Shown: one piece after another, positions 44,444-52,936 of the stretch
How positions within the stretch are numbered: position 1 is the stretch's first letter
How the letters are laid out: each line of letters starts with the position of its first letter
Assembly: GCA_030614255.1 (NCBI GenBank)
Contig: JAUWKI010000006.1
Coordinates: 1 to 60,668, forward strand
Length of the DNA stretch: 60,668 bases
Direction of reading: 5' to 3'
DNA from: Actinomycetes bacterium
Lineage (GTDB): Bacteria; Actinomycetota; Aquicultoria; UBA3085; Oleimmundimicrobiaceae
Program-made: the position numbers and the translations under genes
The notes under the pieces: model-generated
What the model was told of the DNA's origin: nothing
Database searches by the model: none
What the model saw: the letters and a program-made list of their open reading frames with translations, nothing else

Positions 44444-45882
44444 TTTCCCACACCAACTTGAATGTTTCGAAATCTTGCGGGAGACGCGCCATGTCCTGTT
44501 TGAGCAACTTGCATAGGTTCTCCTTTGCCGCAGTTGGGAGTTCCCCAGATTATCCAGGAATCTTTGTTGGAGATTGCATCACAGGCGTTCCAAAATTCAG
44601 GGGTGATTCCTGTATAATTGGGATTTTTTAGCATCCCTTTGATTTTGCCGTTCTTTATTTCCCATCCGATTTCAGTACCAAACTGAAAATTCAGTCTTTT
44701 ATCATCGATGCTCCAGCTCTTGTTAGTTTCTAGATATATTCCGTCTTTGGTGTCCGCTATCAATTCCTTAAAGGAAGGTTCTCCTGGCAATAGGTTTATG
44801 TTGGTCATTCGAATAAGAGGAATTCGATTCCATCCATCGGCCCTCATGGTTCCATTACAGGATTGGCCGGTTTCTGCGGCCGTCTCTCGAGAGTTTATAT
44901 ATCCAATAAATAATCCATTTCTTACAATATCAACTTTTTTGGCTGGGATACCTTCATCGTCATAGCCAAAAGTGCCAAGTCCCTGGGGTATCGTTGCGTC
45001 TGCGGTGATATTGACTATATCCGAGCCGATTTTTAAGTGGTTGAGCTTATCGGGCGTAAGAAAACTTGTTCCTGCGAGACTTACCTCAGTCCCCAGGACT
45101 CTGTCGAGCTCAATCGGATGTCCTATCGATTCATGAACTTGCAAGGCGAGCTGAGAACCACCCAAAACTACAGTTGTAATTTTAGAAGGGCACTCCTCTG
45201 CTTTAAGCAGGGCCACTGCTTCACCTGCAATCTTTTCTGCGTTATCTTTTAACCGCAATTTGTCTATAAGCTCATATCCAGAAGTAGTAAATTGACCGCC
45301 ATGGGAATTTGGATAGCTTCTTATCTGTACATCACTTTCGCCGATTGCCGTTGCCGCAATTCCCGCGCCACTCATCATTATTTTCTGCTTGATCCAGGTT
45401 CCTTCAGTACTTGCGAACGTCTTGTCTTTGAATATAAAATTCATCGAAGCCTGAGATATTTTTATATCTCTTTCCTTACGTAGTATCTCTTCGGCCTCAT
45501 AAAGGGTGGAAAGCTTTTTTTCCAAAGAAACAGTGAAGGGATTAATCTCTACCGGAGTTTCATAGTTTTCCTTTATTGGTTCAACAGGAGAGAGGACTAC
45601 GTCTTTTTTTTTGAGGAAAGCACTTGCTTTGGCGATTTCACACGATAAAGCAACAATTTTTTGTACTTCTTCTTCATTGACCTTGGAGCTACTTGCAAAT
45701 CCCCATCTACCATTAACTAGAGTTCGTATCCCAAAACCATAACTTTCTGAGTCTGAAATTTCCTCTGCCTTGCCATTTTTAATTGCAATTGATTGGATTT
45801 TAACTTTTTCAACTCGAACGTCTGCATATGTAACTCCGCAAGTTTTTGCGACATCAAGTCCAAAATTTATAAGTTCCCGCAT
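44440..45882 (-). CDS. TldD-family zinc metalloprotease
   Basis: Catalytic subunit (480 aa). HESIGHPIELDR gives the HExxxH zinc motif, and GTFGYDDEGIPA and PNCGKGEPMQVAQTGHGASPARF are conserved TldD regions with a further Cys ligand. ATG at 45882 is preferred to the upstream ATG at 45906 because GTGGAG is correctly placed only for the former. Downstream tldE overlaps it. In E. coli the complex matures microcin B17 and counters CcdA; the role here is unknown. Confidence 0.92.
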   Translation of the reverse strand: MRELINFGLDVAKTCGVTYADVRVEKVKIQSIAIKNGKAEEISDSESYGFGIRTLVNGRWGFASSSKVNEEEVQKIVALSCEIAKASAFLKKKDVVLSPVEPIKENYETPVEINPFTVSLEKKLSTLYEAEEILRKERDIKISQASMNFIFKDKTFASTEGTWIKQKIMMSGAGIAATAIGESDVQIRSYPNSHGGQFTTSGYELIDKLRLKDNAEKIAGEAVALLKAEECPSKITTVVLGGSQLALQVHESIGHPIELDRVLGTEVSLAGTSFLTPDKLNHLKIGSDIVNITADATIPQGLGTFGYDDEGIPAKKVDIVRNGLFIGYINSRETAAETGQSCNGTMRADGWNRIPLIRMTNINLLPGEPSFKELIADTKDGIYLETNKSWSIDDKRLNFQFGTEIGWEIKNGKIKGMLKNPNYTGITPEFWNACDAISNKDSWIIWGTPNCGKGEPMQVAQTGHGASPARFRNIQVGVGK

Positions 45883-45975
45883 CTTTTCTCCACTTCCAAA
45901 GAGCATAAAAGAACTTTATTAGATTACTAAAATTGGGAAGATAATGCAAAATTTCTTTCAGGACTTTAAGGGGTT

Positions 45976-47028
45976 TTAAGAGTTACCATAGCGCCGTGCG
46001 CCGGCATAGTCATTCCGCTCATTTAAGGGTGTAATTTTTACGACATCACCGGTTTGAGGAGCATGGATAAAGCGGCCACTACCTATATAGATGCCTACAT
46101 GATGGACGGGGTTACCAAAAAAGACGGCATCTGCGGGTTTTAAGCTTCCAGCTGAAATCGGGTCTCCAAGATTAAATTGAGATGCGCTGTGATGTGGAAG
46201 GTTAATATTGTGTTGGGCAAATACATATTTAACCAGGCCTGAGCAATCAAATCCCTTGGGAGTTTCTCCTCCCCAAACATAAGGGACTCCCAGATAAAGA
46301 AGGGCTGTGCTCACAATCGTTCCGGGTTCTACATCGACGTTTATATCTCCAAGATTGCTTTCTATCTGCCGAATTAATTCTGCCTGTTCACGGGCCTCTC
46401 TCTCCTCCTCTTTTTGCATCAGCTCTTTGGTTTCGTCGCTTAAGTTTTTAAGGCGATTGTTTCTTCCCGTTATCGTTCTTTCAACCTCTTTCTTTTTTGC
46501 TTCAATCTTTTCTTTATTTTGAACTTGCTCGCTTTGGAGTTTTTCGAGTTCTGCTTCTAAGGTTTCAATATTTTCCTTGCTTCGTTGGAATTTATAGACT
46601 AGGTCAGCGTCTTGCTCTCCGATTCTCCTTAAGAAGTCTATTGTTGTAATTAGATCATTGAAGTCTTTTATGTCCAAGAGGAATTCAACAAATGTGATAT
46701 CGCCATTTTTGTAAATATTGGATGCTCTTTGATTCAGGGTTTCTCTCTGTCCGTCAAGTTTATTTTCTGCATGGGAGAGGCGTATACGGGTATCCCTTAA
46801 TCTCTGCTGGGTTTTTTGGAGTTCCAACCGTGCAAGGTTATATTCTTCCACGATTACCTCGAGGTCTTTGTCGAGAGCTTCTAACTCCTCTTGGACATTC
46901 TGTGTCTCAGTTTGTTTTTTGTTAATTTCTTCGACATAAGAAGGCTCTGCCAGAACAGGAACCACTATTCCTGCTGACAAGATAAATATGAGATAAGTTA
47001 CTAGCAGAAGACGCATTTTTTTATTCAT
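45976..47028 (-). CDS. Secreted NlpC/P60 peptidoglycan endopeptidase with coiled coil
   Basis: Cell-wall hydrolase (350 aa). ATG at 47028 gives MNKKMRLLLVTYLIF, a clean signal peptide ending near VLAEP; the upstream ATG at 47139 would add 37 residues without a ribosome site. A long coiled coil (about 35-225, PcsB/RipA-like) precedes the NlpC/P60 domain with catalytic Cys262 in GFDCSGLVKYV, His310 in HHVGIYIG and His322 in FIHAPQ. Such proteins cut D-Glu-(meso)DAP links during division and are activated at the septum. Single gene after a 93-base gap from tldD. Confidence 0.93.
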   Translation of the reverse strand: MNKKMRLLLVTYLIFILSAGIVVPVLAEPSYVEEINKKQTETQNVQEELEALDKDLEVIVEEYNLARLELQKTQQRLRDTRIRLSHAENKLDGQRETLNQRASNIYKNGDITFVEFLLDIKDFNDLITTIDFLRRIGEQDADLVYKFQRSKENIETLEAELEKLQSEQVQNKEKIEAKKKEVERTITGRNNRLKNLSDETKELMQKEEEREAREQAELIRQIESNLGDINVDVEPGTIVSTALLYLGVPYVWGGETPKGFDCSGLVKYVFAQHNINLPHHSASQFNLGDPISAGSLKPADAVFFGNPVHHVGIYIGSGRFIHAPQTGDVVKITPLNERNDYAGARRYGNS

Positions 47029-47361
47029 TTTTACACCTAAAAGTATTCTACTAGCTTTATCGACACATTTAAATGAAATGTTTACACTTGGGACCCGGGT
47101 CAAGCTTTCCAAATATATTACAGGGTGGGTAATTACCAAAAGAATGGAAAGTATCTACGCGGAGTTCGTTTAATATAACCAAGACTTGGTCAAACTTAGG
47201 AGCAAATGCTGTTTTCGTGGATGCTGTGGAGCTGCTAACACAATGTTTGATTTAATATAATTGATGGCAGGGTAGGTACGGCGAAGCGATCTCTTAATCG
47301 TTTTGCAAAGGCCTGCTAATTGTGTTAACATACTCTCTGCTGAAAAATTAAATAATTTGAT
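47029..47361. other. Intergenic region before initiator tRNA
   Basis: No gene is seen in these 333 bases. The segment around 47274-47294, GGTACGGCGAAGCGATCTC, matches 52460-52478, GGCATGGCGAAGCAATCTC, with three base changes. It is therefore part of a dispersed repeat. The tRNA promoter lies at its right end, and the promoter of the minus-strand hydrolase gene should be near the left end. Confidence 0.5.
47303..47331 (+). promoter_or_regulatory. Promoter of initiator tRNA
   Basis: TTGCAA (47303-47308) and TAACAT (47326-47331) with a 17-base spacer lie 30 bases before the tRNA. Confidence 0.65.
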
Positions 47362-47438
<77 letters not shown>

Positions 47439-47576
47439 AGTAAAAACTCGGCAGTACCTCGCTTATCTGGTGCAGCCGTTTTTTTTGTGGATTTTAGCAA
47501 CTCGAGTTGATATATTATTTTAAGCGGATAAATTTAGAATTTGGCGAAATCCATAAAACAATCGAGGAGGTGTAAG

Positions 47577-47975
47577 ATGTATTGTCCGAAATGCGGAACT
47601 GAAAACGACGATAATGCTTGGAAATGTGTTAAATGCGGAAACAATCTTCATCCAGATGCCCCACAAAAGGCTCCAGCACCCCAGCAGCCACCACGGCCAT
47701 TAGAGGAAATTCCCAACTATTTGGTGCAAGCTATCTTATGTACTATTTTTGGTTTACCACTGGTGATACCGGGAGTACTTGGGATACCGGCAATAGTTTT
47801 TGCGGCTCAGGTTGATGGCAAAATGGCTAGGGGCGATATAGAAGGGGCAAGGAATTACTCTAATATTGCTAAGACTTTTTGTTGGATTTCTTTTGGCCTA
47901 ATTTTACTCTTTATAGTTTTCTATGGTCTTATGTTTATTATATCTTTCCTTTTTGCTGCTACAAGTTCGTATTAG
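47577..47975 (+). CDS. Zinc-ribbon plus CD225/dispanin membrane protein
   Basis: Protein of 132 aa. ATG 47577 follows GAGGAGGTG. An N-terminal zinc ribbon (CPKCG and CVKCG) is joined by a Pro/Ala/Gln linker to a CD225/dispanin-like domain: NYLVQAILCTIFG, then FAAQVDGKMARGDIEGARNYSNIAKTFCW, then a second hydrophobic helix. In animals this fold includes the IFITM proteins; bacterial roles are not known. The next gene is a DUF2752 protein, a pairing I recall from other bacteria. Confidence 0.85.
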   Translation: MYCPKCGTENDDNAWKCVKCGNNLHPDAPQKAPAPQQPPRPLEEIPNYLVQAILCTIFGLPLVIPGVLGIPAIVFAAQVDGKMARGDIEGARNYSNIAKTFCWISFGLILLFIVFYGLMFIISFLFAATSSY

Positions 47976-48000
47976 TTCTATAATTTTTTTTGGGGCAAAT

Positions 48001-48393
48001 GTGAAGTATTTAAAACTAACAGTGGTATCGGGAATAATTGCTACCGCTTTGGTATATCTGTTCTTTTACGATGCCATATCTTCTTTTATTGCCCCTTGTC
48101 CATTTTACGCGGCAACCGGTTTATATTGTCCTGGCTGCGGGACGTTGCGTGCTTTGCGTCAATTGATTCATGGTAACCTTTTAGGAGCATTTAGATTAAA
48201 TCCCTTGATGGTATTGCTACTGCCATTTGTAGGGTATGCTCTTATATCTCAAGCTTTGCTTAAGGTAATAGGGCGGTCTTTGCCCGGCGTCTTTATAAAG
48301 CCTTTTTGGATTTGGGCGCTGCTGGGAATCATTCTTTTATATTGGATTCTAAGGAACGTTCCCTTTTATCCATTCTGTTGGTTGGCACCGTAA
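48001..48393 (+). CDS. DUF2752 membrane protein
   Basis: Small membrane protein (130 aa) with three hydrophobic segments. CPGCGTLRALRQLIHGNLLGAFRLNPL is the family core, with CPxCG and the NP motif. GTG at 48001 with GGGGC upstream gives a compact N-terminus; an earlier in-frame start at 47923 would overlap the CD225 gene by 53 bases. Function unknown; it probably works with the preceding membrane protein. Confidence 0.8.
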   Translation: MKYLKLTVVSGIIATALVYLFFYDAISSFIAPCPFYAATGLYCPGCGTLRALRQLIHGNLLGAFRLNPLMVLLLPFVGYALISQALLKVIGRSLPGVFIKPFWIWALLGIILLYWILRNVPFYPFCWLAP

Positions 48394-48441
48394 AAAAATT
48401 GGCATCTTTTGAGTTTGTCTCTATGTTAAACTTTGTAAACT

Positions 48442-48585
48442 ATGGATGAAGCCAAGAGGGAGACAAACCTGGAAGCCATCTTTTTTGACTTGGGTGGGGT
48501 CCTCATTGGTATAAGTTTTGATAATTCTTTTCCACTCTACCTGTTTTCAATGCGCTTACCGATAGGCACGGCTACGGTAACGTGA
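48442..48585 (+). pseudogene. Truncated HAD-like hydrolase fragment
   Basis: A 47-codon open frame begins with residues EAIFFDLGGVLI, the HAD motif I with nucleophile Asp and following hydrophobic residues. The rest of the HAD domain (motifs II-IV) is missing. About 50 bases further the frame shifts to HGYGNVKKLSEILGETRVF before TGA, which looks like the tail of another coding sequence. I infer gene debris after a deletion. Confidence 0.5.
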
Positions 48586-48627
48586 AAAAATTATCAGAGA
48601 TTTTAGGAGAGACAAGGGTGTTTTGAT

Positions 48628-48921
48628 ATGGAAAAATATATTATTATCGCTCTTTTGATTTTTGGATTTGCCATAGCCGTTTTCGAAATTTATTATGTGC
48701 TTAGATGGAGGAAGGGCTCCGTTCAGCAACGAATCGTGGTTAGAAGTTTTCTTGTCATGGGAGCGGTGCTTGTGTTGTTTGTGGGCTTGCCTCTCACTCT
48801 TTATATTATGGGCTTAATTCCCGGTGGGCTATACTGGTTGATGCTCGGATTAGCGATGGTTGTTACCGTTTTTATTAATATCTGGGCAAACAGGGATCTG
48901 AAGAAGGTGAAGAAGAAATAA
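48628..48921 (+). CDS. Small membrane protein
   Basis: A 97-residue protein with three predicted membrane helices (about 4-23, 36-57, 65-86) and a basic C-terminus (NRDLKKVKKK). No family was recognised. Its stop is next to the ABC transporter ATPase gene, so it may be an accessory membrane part of that exporter. Confidence 0.6.
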   Translation: MEKYIIIALLIFGFAIAVFEIYYVLRWRKGSVQQRIVVRSFLVMGAVLVLFVGLPLTLYIMGLIPGGLYWLMLGLAMVVTVFINIWANRDLKKVKKK

Positions 48922-48926
48922 GAGAG

Positions 48927-49910
48927 ATAATAGTTCTTAAAAGTTTAACGAAAAGATTTAACGGTCTTACGGCTGTCGGTAACGTCAGTTTCACGGTTAA
49001 GGAAGGGGAGGTGTTTGGGTTTTTGGGGCCGAACGGAGCCGGGAAAACCACCACCATATCGATGCTTGCGACCCTTCTTAAACCAACCTCTGGAGAGGCG
49101 AGTGTCAACGGTTTTAACATAAAAACCCAGAAGGATAATGTCAGAAAATCCATTGGAATCGTCTTTCAAGACCCCAGCTTAGACGAGGAGCTTACTGCTT
49201 ATGAGAACATGGATTTTCACGGACGGCTTTATCGTATTCCAAGAGTTATAAGGACCGAGAAGATTAAAGAACTTTTAAAATTAGTGGAGTTAAATGAGAG
49301 GAAAAATGACCTCGTCAAAAAATTTTCCGGTGGGATGAGGAGGCGCCTAGAGATTGCAAGGGGCCTGATGCATGAGCCAAAAGCGCTGTTTTTGGACGAG
49401 CCGACTCTCGGACTGGACCCTCAAACAAGGAACCATATTTGGGAATACATCCAGAGGTTAAGCAAGGAAAAGAATGTCACCATAATTCTTACGACCCATT
49501 ATATGGAAGAGGCGGATAAGCTCTGTGACAGGGTGGCGATTATCGATAAGGGTAAAATCATCGCGCTCAATACACCAAGAAATTTAAAAGATGGTATAGG
49601 TGGTGACCTGATAACGGTAGAAACTCCCGATGCTGAATCATTGCGTTCTCGTATTGAAGAATTTCCATGGTTTAAATCCTCCAAACAACACGACAGTTTT
49701 ATTACAGTTAACGTAGTTGATGCGGAAAAACACGTGGCAAAAATTGCCAAGATATCGTGCGATAGTGATATTGAAATAAAATCAATTACGGTTCACAAGC
49801 CGACTCTTGAGGATGTCTTCTTGCATTTTACGGGTAGAACCATAAGGGAAGAAGAGGCGGGTTCTGGGGAACACATACGTATGGTGCACAGGGCGAGGAA
49901 GAGAAGGTAA
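48927..49910 (+). CDS. DrrA-type ABC transporter ATP-binding protein (start uncertain)
   Basis: ATPase of a drug or lipid exporter. The frame is homologous from about IIVLKSLTKRFNGLTAVGNV, with Walker A GPNGAGKT, signature FSGGMRRRLEIARGL, Walker B ALFLDEPTLGLD and the C-terminal extension of DrrA proteins. There is no ATG, GTG or TTG in frame between the upstream stop at 48876 and GTG 49011, and starting at 49011 would remove the first beta strands and the aromatic A-loop. The 48927 start used here is an ATA and only marks where similarity begins. The permease follows 2 bases after the stop. Confidence 0.88.
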   Translation: MIVLKSLTKRFNGLTAVGNVSFTVKEGEVFGFLGPNGAGKTTTISMLATLLKPTSGEASVNGFNIKTQKDNVRKSIGIVFQDPSLDEELTAYENMDFHGRLYRIPRVIRTEKIKELLKLVELNERKNDLVKKFSGGMRRRLEIARGLMHEPKALFLDEPTLGLDPQTRNHIWEYIQRLSKEKNVTIILTTHYMEEADKLCDRVAIIDKGKIIALNTPRNLKDGIGGDLITVETPDAESLRSRIEEFPWFKSSKQHDSFITVNVVDAEKHVAKIAKISCDSDIEIKSITVHKPTLEDVFLHFTGRTIREEEAGSGEHIRMVHRARKRR

Positions 49911-49912
49911 AA

Positions 49913-50662
49913 ATGGATGTAATTTATACCATTTGGTTGAGAAACGTAAAACGTTATCTGCGTTCAAAAAGCAGGATTATAGGCAGCTTGGGCATGCCTA
50001 TCTTTTTTCTTTTGACTCTTGGGTTTGGTCTTAACTCCGTTATTAGCGTTCCTGGAATGGAACATGATTACATCAGGTTTCTCATTCCGGGAATTGTTGC
50101 CATGAGCGTCTTATTTACTTCAGTCTTTTCTGGAATACAGATAATTTGGGATAAGCAGTTTGGATTTTTAAAGGAGACGCTGGTGGCACCCGTTTCAAGG
50201 GTGGAGATAATGTTGGGTCAAACATTGGGAGGGGCCACCACCGCGCTCATTCAGGGACTCATAATTTTGGTGTTCTCTCTATTTTTAGGCGGGAGCGTTT
50301 CCAGCGTGACAGGGTTTTTGGTTGCAATATTGTTTATGGTGCTAATTGGCCTCTCTTTTACCGCCTTGGGAATTGCTTTTGCCTCGCCGATGGAAGATAT
50401 GCATGGTTTTCAGCTCATCATGAACTTTGTAATCTTTCCGGTTTTCGGACTTTCCGGTGCGGTGTTTCCAATAAGTACTCTGCCTCCTTTTTTAAGGTAT
50501 CTTACCTATATAGATCCCCTCACATATGGCGTTGAGGGAATAAGGGCCGGCCTGTTGGGAACTTCACAAATAAATCCTCTTGTATGCTTTTTTGCCTTGG
50601 TCGGGTTCGCGACCTTTATGATATTTTTGGGAGGGTATTTGTTTAAAAAGATGAAGGTTTAG
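49913..50662 (+). CDS. ABC-2 type transporter permease
   Basis: Membrane half of the exporter (249 aa, six helices). It has the ABC-2 layout: an N-terminal cytosolic part (IYTIWLRNVKRYLRSKSRI), FLIPGIVAMSVLFTSVFSG, KETLVAPVSRVEIMLGQ and the C-terminal YIDPLTYGVEGIRAGL motif. Pairs with the ATPase just upstream. Substrate unknown; DrrAB-type pairs export drugs, antibiotics or lipids. Confidence 0.92.
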   Translation: MDVIYTIWLRNVKRYLRSKSRIIGSLGMPIFFLLTLGFGLNSVISVPGMEHDYIRFLIPGIVAMSVLFTSVFSGIQIIWDKQFGFLKETLVAPVSRVEIMLGQTLGGATTALIQGLIILVFSLFLGGSVSSVTGFLVAILFMVLIGLSFTALGIAFASPMEDMHGFQLIMNFVIFPVFGLSGAVFPISTLPPFLRYLTYIDPLTYGVEGIRAGLLGTSQINPLVCFFALVGFATFMIFLGGYLFKKMKV

Positions 50663-50693
50663 GTAAAAGCCCCTGAACTTATGGAGAGCCCTT

Positions 50694-51692
50694 ATGAATT
50701 CTCTTTCAGTTTCTTTGCTTCAATTTATCCTGGTGAGTTTGGTCATAGTTTTTTCAGGTTCAAGACTGGCTAAATACGGCGATGTGATAGCCGAGAAAGT
50801 TGGTCTTGGAAGAATTTGGGTAGGAGTCATTCTTCTGGCGACGGTGACCTCATTGCCTGAGCTAATAAGCGGAATAAGCGCTGTGGCCATCATAGATGTC
50901 CCAAATATTGCCATAGGAGGAATTATCGGTTCCTGCCTTTTTAACCTGCTTTTAATTACTCTAATCGATATATGGTATGAACCTGGGCCAGTCTTATCTG
51001 ATATTGAAAAAGGGCACATAATTTCGGCCTCTTTTGGGGTAATTTTGCTTGGGGTGGTCGTACTCGGCATCTTCATTGAGAGGACTTTCTCCTTATTTTC
51101 TATCTTTTGGATTGGCGTATACACCCCTTTGATTTTCGTCATTTATCTTCTTGGGGTGAGGATTATCTTTCTTTTTCAGAAAGGTAAGTTTGTTGAGTTT
51201 AAAGGAGAGACCTATAAAAAAATTCCGCTTGATAAGGCCTACCTTTCTTTTGGAATTCACGCGACTATCATTGTCGTTCTTTCACTGCTCCTTCCTCAGG
51301 TCGGAAAGAACCTTGTTGTCTTAAGTGGTTTAAGCGAAACTTTTGTGGGGAGTTTATTCATTGCGTTAGCGACATCTTTGCCGGAGGCGACCATATCTAT
51401 TGCGGCAGTTAAGCTTGGGGCCATTGATTTGGCAATTGGGAATATTTTAGGAAGCAATCTCTTTAACATCTTCGTTTTAGGAATTGAGGATATCTTTTAC
51501 ACAAGAGCGCCACTTTTTTCAGTCGCCGACCCCCAGCAGATAATAAGTTCTCTTGTAGCGATTATTATGACGGTTGTTGTTGTAGTTGGCATGATATATG
51601 AATCAAAGGTAAAAAGAAGAGTGGGCTGGACAACTATCCTTTTAATATTTTTATTCGTTTTTAATTATGTTTTGCTCTTTTTCTTAAAGTGA
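50694..51692 (+). CDS. CaCA-family sodium/calcium antiporter
   Basis: Cation antiporter (332 aa, about ten membrane helices) with two inverted alpha repeats: ATVTSLPELISGI with GSCLFNLLLI, and ALATSLPEATISI with GNILGSNLFNIFVLG. The Glu in each TSLPE is the Ca2+ ligand in the family. Exchanges Ca2+ or similar cations for Na+ or H+. If the V-ATPase pumps Na+, the gradient would power it. Confidence 0.88.
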   Translation: MNSLSVSLLQFILVSLVIVFSGSRLAKYGDVIAEKVGLGRIWVGVILLATVTSLPELISGISAVAIIDVPNIAIGGIIGSCLFNLLLITLIDIWYEPGPVLSDIEKGHIISASFGVILLGVVVLGIFIERTFSLFSIFWIGVYTPLIFVIYLLGVRIIFLFQKGKFVEFKGETYKKIPLDKAYLSFGIHATIIVVLSLLLPQVGKNLVVLSGLSETFVGSLFIALATSLPEATISIAAVKLGAIDLAIGNILGSNLFNIFVLGIEDIFYTRAPLFSVADPQQIISSLVAIIMTVVVVVGMIYESKVKRRVGWTTILLIFLFVFNYVLLFFLK

Positions 51693-51735
51693 GGGTTTGA
51701 GCTCCAAGAAATGGATAAAGGTTGGGTAATGTAAT

Positions 51736-52245
51736 TTGAAGGAATTTAAAAAAGTTATTTTTCTTCTCTTGATTATAATACTTCTTACGGCCATCTTCTG
51801 GACATGCTCACTATTTACTCCCAAGGGATTGGAATCTTTTTTACCCAGCAAAGTCGATGAACTTGTGCTAAGAAGGATTGTTGCTGGAGAAGAAGCTGTT
51901 GCCACTGCCGTGCGCTCCCATCAAGGCAAGGTTAAAAATGCCGATAATATGATTATTGGATATTACGATGGGGGTTTAAGTATTTGGATTACCGAGTACT
52001 CCGATTCGAGTACTTGCGGTGAAGAGACCATAAAGATGATAGACGCAATGAAAAAATTTGAGGAGGGGTTTGAGAAAATTGAATCCAACAAAATTAAGGA
52101 TGTGCAAGTTTATACAACCGAACCCGGCGGAGGAAGACAGTATTTTTGGGCACAGAATAGGTTTATGGTTTACGTGGTTCCAGGGGAGCTCTCTGAGGGC
52201 AAGTCAAGAGAGCTCATTTCTGAATTAACAGATAGTCTTAGATAG
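51736..52245 (+). CDS. Hypothetical exported protein
   Basis: A 169-residue protein with one N-terminal hydrophobic helix (about 6-23) and a soluble remainder. TTG start after GTAATTT, without a good ribosome site. A Cys (WTC) lies at the end of the helix but does not fit a lipobox well. GYYDGGLSIWITEYSD and QYFWAQNRFMVYV suggest a compact beta-rich domain. Family not recognised. A short lipoprotein-like frame follows. Confidence 0.65.
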   Translation: MKEFKKVIFLLLIIILLTAIFWTCSLFTPKGLESFLPSKVDELVLRRIVAGEEAVATAVRSHQGKVKNADNMIIGYYDGGLSIWITEYSDSSTCGEETIKMIDAMKKFEEGFEKIESNKIKDVQVYTTEPGGGRQYFWAQNRFMVYVVPGELSEGKSRELISELTDSLR

Positions 52246-52254
52246 GAGAAGAAA

Positions 52255-52379
52255 TGAAAAAATTTTTTGTAATTTTTTTGGTCATGTTTTTGATGATTGG
52301 AATCATCGGCTGTCAAAATGAAAAAGAAGAGCCGAAGGGAGAATCGACAAAGACGGAGCAAAGCTCCGAATGTGGTTGA
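52255..52379 (+). pseudogene. Small lipoprotein gene with apparent 1-base frameshift
   Basis: AGGAGA precedes ATG 52255, but that frame stops after five codons. One extra A in the A5 run after ATG would give MKKFFVIFLVMFLMIGIIGC, a textbook lipoprotein signal with lipobox Cys, then a Lys/Glu-rich peptide of about 21 residues ending in ECG-TGA. Homopolymer slippage in the genome or a sequencing error are both possible. A TTG at 52278 could start a shorter version without a ribosome site. Confidence 0.45.
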
Positions 52380-52936
52380 GAGTAAGCTTACGTGCCCGTT
52401 GGGCATGAGCGATAGTGCTCTAAACCACCGTTTACCCGGTGTTTACTTGTCTGTCATTAGGCATGGCGAAGCAATCTCGTTTTTAAACGTAACAGCTGAT
52501 TTATTTTTGTTTGTTTAATTGGTTACTTCTTTTTTGTGGGTTGCTCTGAGGCTCTGGTTTGCCAGGTACTGGTCTTATGACCTCCCTACTCATTCGACTC
52601 TCTCATTGCGAAATCGCTATTTGTCCTTTGGACACGCAATTTCTGCCTGCCATGTCTGCCGACAGGCACGGCGGTAGGCAGGGCGCCTAAAAATGATATG
52701 GCAACTAGCGAATAGCAGATGGCTTATGGCTGATGGCAGATGGAGTATGTAGTATGGAGTATGGAAAAACCATCCAACCAGCTGATCAACCAACTAGCTA
52801 GTTTTGGACTGATGGTTTATGGTTTGAGCTATCGGCTATTGAGCGAACGGTAGTGAGCGAGCCATAAGCTATCGAGGCCGTAGGCCGGGCTATTTGGCTA
52901 ATGGCTGTTTACAGAAAATTTGGTGTAAATGCTTTA
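52380..52936. repeat. Gene-free region with several dispersed repeats
   Basis: No credible gene in 557 bases. It contains the GGCATGGCGAAGCAATCTC-type repeat (about 52460-52478), a palindrome of the CCTACCGGCAGG family (52643-52687), short near-repeats of the type ATGGCTGATGGCAGATGG, and an imperfect palindrome at about 52828-52876 with GAGCGAAC and GAGCGAGCC arms. This mixture is typical of accumulated REP-like and decayed mobile sequence. Confidence 0.65.

Noticed and set aside
52371-52385. CG-TGA-E-TAA at the end of the small lipoprotein frame, as a possible second selenoprotein (CGU motif).
   Set aside because: Only one further codon precedes TAA, no SECIS-like hairpin was found, and the gene itself seems frameshifted.
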